Notes under the pieces: generated by a model | What the model was told of the DNA's origin: nothing | Databases searched by the model: none | The model's input: the letters and a program-made list of their open reading frames with translations, nothing else | Source: Apostichopus japonicus | Taxonomy: Eukaryota > Echinodermata > Holothuroidea > Aspidochirotida > Stichopodidae | DNA length: 64,000 bases | Assembly (NCBI RefSeq): GCF_037975245.1 | Contig: NC_092575.1 | Span: 263,001 to 327,000 of the forward strand | Direction: 5' to 3' | Shown here: in pieces, positions 12,101 through 22,000 of the stretch | How the letters are laid out: every line of letters begins with the position of its first letter | How positions within the stretch are numbered: the stretch's first letter is position 1 | Made by a program: the position numbers and the translations under genes

Positions 12101-14656
12101 TGTATACATGTATTATATAATGAGAATATTGCATGCTGTACCAACATGAGATTTATGGGATCCTACATCATTAACACTGACTGCTAAAGTATGTGTGATA
12201 AGATACACCAGCATTGTCACAAATCCACATTTCATTCTAAACTCTGCAACTTTAATCTTTTCAATACTTCCCTCAAATTACTAGCAGACTTACATTTACA
12301 CTGCGTAGCCTACTTCAGTTAAAGCCAGGAATCCAAATGGCTTAGAGATCCCATGATGCAACCTTTTACAATGAGAACAGCTAATTTTGTAACATTGCCT
12401 AACCAATTTGTACAAGATATTCAACTAATTTGACCTCATAATCATGACCGTATAATACCATGCATACTGTAACAACAGGTTCTTGTACAGTACTCACCTT
12501 TAAGTATGAATTTCATCTCAGCTAAACTTGTGCATAATTGTCCATACAGTACTTGTAAGGTTTAAACAGTTTCATGTCCAGCATGCAGACTTTGACAAGT
12601 TTCCTTAAATGAGGCTTGACCTCCCAAAAAGCTATCTTCATAGGTTCAATGTACTCATTATGTGTCCTCTTATACTGAACAAAATATATTCCACTTCAAA
12701 GCATTACATTACTATGCAGACATTAACTACTAACTATGACCTCTGGTGACCTCAAATGACCCCTGACATACACACAAACCTAGAATTCTGGTGCTTACTA
12801 AGGTGGATTGTCATATCACATAGGGTTCTTCCAAACTGATTGATGAAACATGCTGAAGCTGGTTGCGGGTATGATTTTATTGAAAAGTTTGTGAAATGTT
12901 AAATGTAAGGTGGCTTAACCTGGCAAAGCTTTTTAATTGATTACCTGTATATGTTTAGGAATTCTCATTTTTAATTCTCTTACTTATTTCTCTTTCTTCT
13001 CATATATTTTTATCATTTTCTTTTGTTGAGGGGAGGGGGAGGGTATGGCATGGTGTTCCACTTAATGGTACCCAGGACAGACCCCCCTCCCCTTGCTTAG
13101 GATGCCATTGTTTGTAAGCTTGGGTGTTCCACATATGGAAAGGAGAATTTCCCAAATACATTTTTATCTTATTACTAATAAGCCCACCTCTGTGTGGCTG
13201 CTGTTATTAACGTTACTGGAGATGGAGTTTTGTACCTATAGGAGACTAGCTTTAAAAGTCTATTATAACATTGGCAATCGAGAGTGCCTAGATAAGCAAT
13301 GATGATTCAGAAAAGATTACAGTTGAAAAGTGTCCCAAGGCGGCCTGAATTTTCAACAACTTTTGCCAAATTTTAAGCCCCATGAAATGTTGGGATATAA
13401 AAATGGCTGGCAATCTTTTTAATCTTGTGACATTTTCATAACGTGTCGAAATATTCAGACAATGAGTCGTTGACAATTCGGGCAAAAATCAGGAACCGTT
13501 TGGATTAAAATGAGGAGCGATTTTGAGTACACCACACACAATGACCAATGTATCAAATGAGGCAGGGAATCAAAGTCAAACTGTAGATATGTTTCAATAC
13601 TTTGTCACATTCTCAGATGAGATAACTTTAGGTCAAAGAAAAATCATGATTTGAAAACTCATTTTACATTGACAATATTGCATGTCATTTACATGGCTTA
13701 CCTGCTGCCATCTGTTTCCAAGTATTTTGCCTTCTTTTTGTCAAGGATTCTGGAGATGAACCTCCATCAATTTCAGTCTCAGTGAAAGATTTACTACTTT
13801 CAGAAGATATCTGTCTAACTGCAGGAGTGGGAACTTTGAAAGAAGTGTCAAATTCTTCATCATTTTGTACATGCTGCATTTTCTGAGTGAGAACAGAAGC
13901 AGGCTTTGGTGAACCAGATGGGGATTCATCACTTCCACTGTCAGTCATTAAATGTTCTCTTCCATGGTCGTGTATAGCCACAGGTTTCTCTTGCTCCCTG
14001 TTTTGCTTCATCCTCTCCTGTAGCAGGGCAATGTTCTCATATATTCTCTCATAATCATCTGACTCTGAGTCTGAGTCACTTTCTGTGTCCGGTGCATCAG
14101 GAATATCTTCTTTATTCCTCCCTTTTTCTCCCTCGGAAGGACGCCTCTGAGGAATGGGTGGCGCATTATTTTCCAGAGGTGGTGATTCTGGTTTTTCACT
14201 AGAATCTGTTACTGCTGAGTAGATAGCTGAATCCACACTCTGTGTATCCAGGGACTCGTCATCTGGCAAGTCTAGGCTCGGATCATCATCATCTGTCAAC
14301 GTCACCAAGTCATCAGATGCGATTGATTCTAATCCTTCACTGACTTTGCGGCATTTCTTTATCTCTTTACATAGCCAATCTCGGCAAAATATCGCGGCTT
14401 TCAATTTTGTTCGTAAATGAAGCACTGTTTCTTTCGTTGCTTTTAAATCCTCTTCCAAGGTCAAAATCATATCAAACCCGGTCGCAATATCTTTCGTGCA
14501 ATCGGTGTATGAATCTCCATCGTTACCAGCTTCCTTTTGACCGTCTTGCGAAAGTTGGCCAATTAACTTAGGCTCGAAACACTTCAAGTTTGGCAAAGGT
14601 AGCTCACCGCCAAAAGCTGCTCTCCACTCTTTATGAAACTTTTCATTTCTTGTCAT
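6040..14656 (-). CDS. BCR-like RhoGEF/RhoGAP family gene, 5' part (putative)
   Basis: Two coding exons are visible on the minus strand: exon 1 at 13702-14656 (ATG at 14656) and exon 2 at 6040-6143, separated by a 7.6 kb intron. Together they encode about 353 residues. The first 15 residues contain FHKEWRAAF, which matches in pattern the F...W+A.F start of the BCR oligomerisation region. A heptad-like stretch follows (about residues 60-100, LEEDLKATKETVLHLRTKL). The rest is acidic and serine-rich, with a PPIPQR proline motif (PxxPxR, SH3-ligand type) and YERIYENI tyrosine motifs. The catalytic RhoGEF, PH and RhoGAP domains are not in this window and should lie beyond the left edge if the assignment is right. 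The family call rests on a short N-terminal likeness. Another coiled-coil scaffold is possible. Confidence 0.45.
6255..8525. repeat. 2.3 kb satellite with higher-order repeat structure
   Basis: About 28 monomers of 75-85 bases share TACTACTGTAGTGTACTGCA, then CTTTCACTTCCA and ATCTTTATCTTC. Three end types alternate: A (TTACAGTACTACTGTATATAG), B (CACACAGGCATACAGT, with a CAATAT variant) and C (TTACAGTATTGTACATACAT). The order B'-C-A-B-A-A-B occurs twice in succession (about 7330-7900 and 7902-8405), giving a higher-order period of about 571-577 bases. It lies in the long intron of the BCR-like gene. Confidence 0.9.
8530..9037. other. non-coding intronic DNA, nothing recognised
   Basis: Single-copy-looking AT-rich sequence between the satellite and the next transposon. 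Nothing coding could be supported. Confidence 0.4.
9039..10265. mobile_element. 1.2 kb non-autonomous element filled with CCGTAGC/GCTACGG repeats
   Basis: The ends ATGCCCCAGTCATACTTCTG... and the inverse of ...CAGAAGTGTGACAGGGGCAT form a terminal inverted repeat of about 30 bases with four mismatches. The exact border and target duplication are uncertain. The interior is a degenerate array of 11-12-base words: ACCGTAGC-type on the left (9100-9340), GCTACGGATAT / GCCACGGATAT-type in the middle (9360-9640), then ACCGTAG-type again (10030-10120). No transposase is present. An open stretch at 9283-9894 is a by-product of the 12-base array. Confidence 0.75.
10270..13020. other. non-coding intronic DNA of the BCR-like gene
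   Basis: Long AT-rich stretch. The only repeats noticed are a direct GATGTCCGAAACAAGA pair (about 11460-11510) and a short TGACCTCAAATGACC segment (about 12740-12770) akin to the 3000-3800 family. No exon could be supported on either strand. Confidence 0.4.
13022..13141. repeat. dispersed repeat copy 1 (second copy at about 16020-16165)
   Basis: A G-rich tract, then 'CATGGTGTTCC', 'GGTACCCAGGACAGAC', a C-rich tract, and 'TTCCACATATGGAAAGG'. The same order appears at 16024-16165 ('CATGGTGTCCCCTGG', 'GGTACCCAGGACAGAC', 'TTCCACATTCGGAAAGG'). Ends are not defined. Confidence 0.6.
13702..14656 (-). CDS. exon 1 of the BCR-like gene
   Basis: 955 bases: 318 codons plus one base. The exon opens with ATGACAAGAAATG and ends GCAGCAG|GTAAGCC, a consensus donor. 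It encodes an N-terminal FHKEWRAAFGGELPLP segment, a predicted coiled coil, an acidic tract TLTDDDDPSLDLPDDESLD, an SH3-type PPIPQRRP motif, and a Ser/Thr-rich tail. As one of the longest open frames in the window, with a good donor and non-repetitive composition, it is very likely a real exon even if the family name is uncertain. Confidence 0.85.
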
Positions 14657-16020
14657 CTTTACTGATTTATTAGACAGGTAGGCATAGGCCCTAGATTCGT
14701 TAAAGTTCTTGGTGTCCCTATTCGTCTCAGTTAGTGTTGCTCACCATTATCCACGTTTTCGTTTTTCTTGAACTGTAACTTTGTTTACCTTTTCTACAGC
14801 CCTTATACAGTACATATACGACTAGTACTGGCTATTCAACAATGGGTGTACAAATATCGTGTAATATGACTGAAGTCGTGAGCACCTCTTCCGGGTTATA
14901 CTATATTGCATATAACTTCCGCTTCGTTCGAGTTTGGTCTCGTTATAAGTCAAAACTAACAGATTAGATCTTAATGAGTGTTTCATCGAAAAATATTTGT
15001 TTCTAAATTACGTCTGATGAATGAGTAACTGTAGGTTTCGTTTGAGCGTATGTGTCATATTCAATGATGACATTGCATAGCGGGCGAACTGGATAAGTTT
15101 AGATGTTTACCAACGGCGCATGGGGTACCGTGACTCATGGTCAGATAACTTTCATGACGTCAGAAAAACTTGAATTGTTACAGCAACGTGATTCAAGTGA
15201 TATGTAACCAAACTACGTTTTCCGAGACAGTTGAAAGTGTTTCATCTGGAATATATGGCGTGATTACTTCTGAGTATGATTCATCTTGAAATTATATCAA
15301 CATTGCCTATGTTTGTTTGCGTGTGTGTGTACAGTGTGTTTTCTTCTTCTTTTTGTGGACGATTCTCCCACGAAAGAACTAGTCTCCTCATATTGTATAA
15401 GTTCCCTGTTATCGTATATACAGATATCGAATACCGACCTACCATGTGAACTTGTCTAGTATAAATTGCGTTATAAAGCCATGCATACGGTGGTCAAGTT
15501 CTGAACAGACAGATCAGTTGAGACAGCTGACTGCAGCCCAAACAAAGACAGCAGAACTAGAACAGAATTTAAACTTGTCCATGAAGTGGTTCCGATACAT
15601 GATACGATACGTACACTGCAGTAATTAAGTTAGCTCCCACTCACTAAATTTCTCTTCCAAAATGAACCAAACTTTAGTGTCATTCTTCAGACGGCACGCA
15701 ATCAAATCTTTGCAATATCTCTATTTACAAAACCGGAGGGACCAACCATGCCGGACGCTAACCGGAAGCGATACTGCTTTGTTCACCAATCCATAGGACT
15801 TGACCCATGATGGTAGTGATGTAACAGATCCAAATGAGCTTACATCTTGGCGTACGCAAGGGTGACCCGGCCCTCCCACTTCCACCTATATCGGACATCT
15901 GGGGAATACTTTCAGTTTGTGATTTTTTTCTAATATCGGTGTCAGCCTACTGAAGTAGGTGGTCATTGTTTATATATCATAATCATGTATGATTAAGAGC
16001 ATATATCTAAAGAACAATTT
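14657..16020. other. 5' flank of the BCR-like gene
   Basis: Intergenic DNA upstream of a minus-strand start codon, so it should hold that gene's promoter. No TATA box or CpG cluster stands out. A short open stretch at about 15490-15600 on the plus strand (QLTAAQTKTAELEQNLNLS) lacks a usable donor and is not called. Confidence 0.35.
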
Positions 16021-16165
16021 GTATGGGGGGGGGACTTGTTATGACATGGTGTCCCCTGGCTGGTACCCAGGACAGACTCCCCCCCCCCCCCATTGTCCCC
16101 TTGCTATAGTACGCCACTGCTTGTAAGCTAGGGCAGCCTACGTGTTCCACATTCGGAAAGGTTCA
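16020..16165. repeat. dispersed repeat copy 2 (first copy at 13022-13141)
   Basis: Same order of motifs as the copy at 13022: G tract, CATGGTGTCCCC, GGTACCCAGGACAGAC, long C tract, TTCCACATTCGGAAAGG. The two copies flank exon 1 of the BCR-like gene in the same orientation. Confidence 0.6.
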
Positions 16166-16914
16166 TGAATGAAAGTAATGTATATGCAAAGTTGACAAAT
16201 TCATTAATTAAAGATGGAGATTAGTCGACTAGGAGAGAAATCGAGATGGCTTTGGTTAAGTTTACTCAATTTTCTCTTCCAGATCAAATCTAAACGGTCA
16301 TGGTGAGTAAGTAAGAGTGTGTACACTGACAAGCAACGGCACAGCTATTGCATCGAGCCGTTTGTATTGCTATGACACAGTGCAAGGGGTTAAAGTAGGG
16401 CGCTATTCTTAAATGAGACTATTGATTTATTCAAATCAATGTATGAATGAGGCCTCAGACAGATTCGAGATATTCCTGCGACCAATTTTTTCACAACTGT
16501 TTCAAAGAATGTATTAAGCCAAAACAAACCTGTCGGGTTATGAAGGGGGAAATAGCCGAAAACTACTCCCATGACAACAAATAATGAATTTAAGTTTTCC
16601 ATTCATTTGTCTATAGTGATTGTTTGAATTGAGGCCTGTATCTTTCTATTTATATATTTTTTCCTCGGTTTATTTATCGTATATAAATTCCTCATTTGTT
16701 GAGTTTATTACACGGAACAACACTTTTCGAGTACATGTACAAGTAGTAAAACAGATTGGGTAAAGGTAACGGAATCGAAAATAAAAAGCCTTATCGAATA
16801 AATCAGGACGTAAGGAAAATTCGTGCCACAGCTCCACAAATGTAACTTTATGTTTTGCTTAATCTGCAAGTTCTTAAATAGTTCAACCTTTCAATACTGA
16901 ATTTGAATTTGAAC
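16166..16914. other. intergenic DNA, nothing recognised
   Basis: AT-rich stretch between a dispersed repeat and a LINE relic. A minus-strand open stretch at 16390-16602 has no family resemblance that I recognise. Confidence 0.35.
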
Positions 16915-17640
16915 TTAAAGAAAAACTAATCGATTATTGGATTCAAACTGCCTCTTAAGGAACATATTTTCAACATCTAAAATAAAAGAGGCAGTTATGG
17001 GACATTTCCAAAATATGTTCTCAATATTCTCAGTTTCAATTTTACAGAGAGTACAAAGATCGGAATCACTTTTACCCATCAATGAAAGAAGCCGATTCGT
17101 CGCAACAATTCTATGAATAAATTGGAACTGAAAATATTGAAGTTTACCTTCAGAGACAGTGTAATTCGGCATTATAAAAAAAAAACCGATGCCAGTTTTC
17201 GGAGGTTAAATTGATGAAGGTCGCATTCCACTTTTCAGGGGCGATTGGTATGCTTGAGAGACGACGCAAATGACGCTTATAAACTACGGTAGTTGAAAGA
17301 CTGATGAGGCTTTTATAACTTCACTATGATGTTGTCATATCAATATTATGTCAAACGCAAGCAGCCCCTCTCTAACTCTTCGGGATACTATCAATTAAAC
17401 CCCAATATAGGGTAAAAGGGAAACGCTTAATATGGACTTTACTCTTGAAACACTCAAACGGAAGAGGTCTCCCGTCATTATCTAAAAGGTCCCAAACAAA
17501 ATAAACATTCTTCATAATTAAATTCTTATACAAAATGATATAATTGTTGCCTGTATCTCATTTCTCATTCAATTTCTCATTCAAGGAAGCTGCAACGAAT
17601 TTCTTTAAATTACAACACGTCACGGTGTCGTTGTACATAA
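16915..17640 (-). mobile_element. L1/Tx1-like LINE, 3' end of reverse-transcriptase ORF (decayed)
   Basis: Two minus-strand stretches in different frames resemble the region after the reverse-transcriptase domain in L1/Tx1-type LINEs. One (about 17400-17560) has NVYFVWDLLDNDGRPLPFE. The other (16915-17172) has LQYFQFQFIHRIVATN, then CTLCKIETENIENIFWKC, the usual C..C...E...H/N.FW.C zinc-knuckle-like pattern. Frameshifts and a stop lie between them, so this is an inactive remnant. Confidence 0.75.
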
Positions 17641-18119
17641 AAGGCCTTTTAACACCTACAGTTCTATCATATGAGTGACAGTTGAAAGAAGTGAACTATT
17701 AATACATATTACGCATTACCTCAATGGGCTGCTATACAGTTTGCTCTGCATCTAGAAATCATTTCGACACCATAGTTATATCGAGATGTCTTTCTAGCAT
17801 ATATAGAATCGGAACATTGTCCACTGCGTGGTTAGATCATATAATATAAATATAATGAATAATAATTCAAAAAGGAACCGTCATCCACGTGGCAATATTA
17901 TACAGTATACATGTGAAGGTCTGTAGGCCTATCAATTGTTCAACCCTCCCCTCCCTTTTCATGAAAAAAAATCATCCTTTTAACCGGTTTGATGTATGGA
18001 ACCTGACATGTTGATATAATTTTCGTGTCTTTTTGTTTTGGTATTCGTCTTTTTCCTTGTGGTATTCGGCATGTCAGTAACAAATTATGACTCGCTCATA
18101 TTTAACTCTTCATAGTTTA

Positions 18120-18362
18120 GGAGTGTTAGCTCAGTGGTTAACGCCCGTGCCTTACAACCATAAGGTCCCGAGTTCGAGTCACTCCAAGATTAATGTATAT
18201 CGTCCAGTTACAGAGTTGTTGACAATTGACAATTCATTATCATGGACGTTAAATATGAATCTAAGAGACTGACTTCGGTCAGCTTGCGGCTTTGATAAGC
18301 CAATGATGGCTTCTTCTCGAGTTCCTGCTTGCGAGAGGTTCTAAAAAACATACATACATACA
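18120..18362 (+). mobile_element. tRNA-derived SINE
   Basis: The head resembles a tRNA, with an A box TAGCTCAGTGG (18127-18137) and a B box GAGTTCGAGTC (18170-18180), the internal polymerase III promoter elements. An anticodon-arm-like CCTTA...TAAGG lies between them. The T arm is not properly paired and an unrelated body follows, ending in (CATA)n at about 18345-18362. It is therefore a SINE and not a tRNA gene. It lies 170 bases upstream of the ARMC5-like start codon. Confidence 0.75.
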
Positions 18363-18530
18363 TGGTTATATGATACTTTATATATTATTCATGGTGATAT
18401 GTTGGGGGAAAATGCCAACTCGTTTTAGTTTTAGATATTTATGGCACGTTTGGCCCTCCATACGAAATTTATAAATTTATACCGCAAATGAAATTCTTAA
18501 AAGTGAAAACGCCCTCTCCTTTTATCAAAG

Positions 18531-19031
18531 ATGGCGACGTCCATGACAAACAGAGGTTCTGTTTTTCAAGACTTTTTTCTTCACGCACACAGGGGAGATA
18601 GAAAGATTTTAATTAAATCCCTGAGAGACACAAGAAATTACATAAGAAGCAAACACTATTGTGAAAGAATTGTGCAATTTCGGGACTCAGGCGGGCTCGA
18701 AATTTTGGTTAAACTTTTACGAGAGACCGTCTCCGGCTCAAGAAAAGGACCGAAACAGGACGACAAAGTTAACATGAGTAACATAAGTACTAACATAAGT
18801 ACAAGTAGTACCAGCAGTAGCAGAATAAACGTTACTGTTAAAGTCAGTCATAGCAAGTCACATCAAAACAAGGTAAAGACTGTACCGAATATAAGTCCTG
18901 AGGTTGAACAAACTGATGAAAGTTGTAATTTAAGGAAAAGTGACTCCGAAGAAACAATACGCCTAGAAATTCTGAACTTGTGTGTGAGTATTCTTGCTAC
19001 ATGCTGCACTGAAGTTGACAGTAAGCAAAAG
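18531..19031 (+). CDS. ARMC5: ARMC5-like exon 1
   Basis: 167 codons from ATG at 18531 to GACAGTAAGCAAAAG|GTAAGCC, phase 0. It encodes the N-terminal helical region and a Ser/Asn-rich loop (NISTNISTSSTSSSR). It is the first ATG in this open frame and has a good initiation context. Confidence 0.9.
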
Positions 19032-22000
19032 GTAAGCCAGTACCCTTATTCCTTAGCATACTTGCTTGATCGGTGAACATTAACTTTAGATAGATAGAGT
19101 TAAGTTCTCACTACAGAACCATCCTATAAAACATGCCGATATGTAGGCTAAGTTTTAACTGGTTTGTACATTAGTAATAGACTGCCCAACTCCAGTGCAT
19201 AGACTTAGTGGGCTAAAATAAAAATACACATGATGTAAAAGAACATGGAAAGGAACATAGGACTTGGAGGTTGTTAACAGTGATATAGGGGTCCAGGTGT
19301 AATATTACAGTGACATTTCATGCAAAGATACAAACATACAAGTATCACAGATATATGCTTTCAGTTCAACTTGGTCATTGTCATCTTTCTCCATGAATAT
19401 ATGCTTGAAAGTCTTTCAAATGCCTTCAGATGCATTCAAAATTCAGAGGTTGATAAAGCTCTTTCACTGGAAGTAACATGGAGTACACAGGCCTATGGAT
19501 ATAATGTGTTTACATACACTTACACCTTTTTTTATAAATCTCAACAGGTGAAGGATGCTGGGTGTATTACTATTTTAGGTAAGATAATGAATATTCAAAA
19601 ATCATTAGCTTTAGTAATTGAGTCATTTGAATACTTGGAGAATATGTTTTGCTATACTGACAAGTACTATAACTTTTGGCAGTATTGATCTGAAATCAGT
19701 ACAGTATGCATGGTTCAGTTTCTCCTTTCCTAACCTTCAAATACAGGAATATTTCACAAAATACTTCTGAGTTAACATGCCAAATATCCCATTATAATAC
19801 TGATTGTAAGTATAAGATAACATACATATCTTATTCTTTATGGCAAATGCTTTTTTTCAGGGTTATCACAATATCTAGTCTGGCTGTACAATTATTACCT
19901 CAATCCATAGAGGAAATGAATATGCAACTTATAAGATATTAGATCAATGGATGGCAAAAGAGATTCAACTGTCAAATTTGAACTTTTACACAGATTTGTT
20001 CATATAACATCTGGAATTAAGTTCATTGCAGAATATAACTATGGTTCCCTTATTAGATGACCAGTGATGACAATATTAGTGAAATTTAACTATTATATAT
20101 TTCATCAAATTTTTTCATTCAATGACTTCACAATATTCAGTGTTATAATAATTAAAAATATGTTTCCTACGTGCTCATTGCTCATGTATATAGTTGAAAG
20201 TTACAAATGTTCAGAACAGAGAAGACAAAACTAACAATATTAGCAACAACAACAATTTATAGCCAGGTGAATGTTCTATACACAATGAATTCATTGCCAC
20301 TCTTTATTACAATATTACTGCTTTTATTTTTTTCATAGCAAAGATACTGAAAAACGAAAGTGATGAAGGTGTCATCAACAGAACGGCAAGAACAATTGCA
20401 AACCTATCCAAACAAGCAGAGGTTTCTGCCTGCTTTCACAAGCAGGAATTTATTCCTTGTCTTGTTCAGCATCTATGTGAATCTGGAGATTCTAACACAA
20501 AGTACAGTTTAGTACGAGCACTCAAAATTCTTGCCGACACATCTGAACATCGTTTATCCATTATTCATCATGGTGGTATTAAAGCTATCTTAAACTCATT
20601 AACAGTAACAGATGAGAACCTTATTGGGCTGTCCATAGAAACTGTTGCAGAGATCACCCATCCATACAACTTCAATAACCTTAAGAAACCTTCCTGGAGA
20701 AACTTGTGGGATGCAGTTGGTAATCAAGCAGAAGGTTCAATCCATCTCATACTAACATTAAAAGAAACAACCAAACCGTCCATCGCAGGCCAAGCTTTTG
20801 CACTCTTAAACAATTTAATGAATAGTAAAGCAGTACGTCTAGCAGTAGGAAAATGTAACAAAATTGCAGAGTTTGTGGAACTCTGCAGAAGTTTATTGGT
20901 TGAAACTTCTTTACCATATTTGCAGTGTTTGGCAATGTGTTGTAAAGAGTCTGTAAATCGAGCCAAGGTCAAACAGAGTAATGGGCTGGATGTTTTACTA
21001 AGCATATTAAAGTCTTCGAAGGTGGTGCATGAGAAACATATAGCGATAGCTGGTTTGGTTCACTTCTATCATGATGACCTCGCGTTGAAATACTTATGTG
21101 TTAATGGTTTGATTGAATTCTTAATCAATTATTTGAAAGGTTATGTAGACAGAGAATTGAAGGTACCACTAAATCACTTTGTCAAGCCAAATTACAGTTT
21201 TGAAGAGACTGAAAGCGTGCTGATTAGTGGAGCACATTCAACTGTAGCCTCCCAAGACTCTAGTCAAGCAGACATTGCTCATCTGGAAGAGATTCCAAAC
21301 CATACAGTCATTGCAAGAGACGCAGCTTTGCAGACACATAAAGCTGATACTAGTGAAGTATCTCTCAGTTCCTCAGCTTTGCAGACACACAAAGCTGATA
21401 CTAGTGAAGTATCTCTCAGTTCCACCTCTTTGCAGACACATAAAGCTGATAATAGTGAAGTATCTCTCAGTTCCACCTCTTTGCAGACACACAAAGCTGA
21501 TACTTGTGAAGTATCTCTCAGTTCCACCTCTTTGCAGACACACAAAGCTGATACTAGTGAAGTATCTCTCAGTTCCACCTGTTTGTCTTCTGAAGAAACA
21601 AAAAGTCTCTCTGAACTCTCTCCTACCATGAAGAAATATTCCAAGGTTAAAGTCACATCCAACCATCTTGATGAAACTGTTGGCAAGACTAAGAGTCTTG
21701 ATGTTATAACAATGACATCCAAAGAAGACTCTACATCTGAAAAACTCTCAAGCACTGCCTCTTCTCCTCCTATTGTGGTAATTGGTGATGTTGCTCTAGA
21801 ACAGTCAAGACTGTTGACACCCACAACAACCCCGCAAAAGGAATATCGTGGTGGAACTGCTCAGTTTGAAAGTTGTTCGGTTGAAGGTGATCAAAATACA
21901 TCTTTTAGTGCAACTAGTCCAGTTGGGGAGATTGATGCAAACATATATGATGAATATTCATGCTTTCTGGATCAAAGTCCAACTCCATATTCACCACCAA

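Noticed and set aside
15446-15628. Possible small exon with QLTAAQTKTAELEQNLNLS
   Set aside because: No acceptable donor, no phase partner on the plus strand, and no recognised family.
18120-18190. tRNA gene
   Set aside because: A and B boxes are present but the T arm does not pair, and a SINE body with a (CATA)n tail follows.
21279-21824. 181-codon antisense open frame over ARMC5-like exon 3
   Set aside because: Shadow of the 51-base in-frame minisatellite; the sense frame is explained by the ARMC5-like protein.
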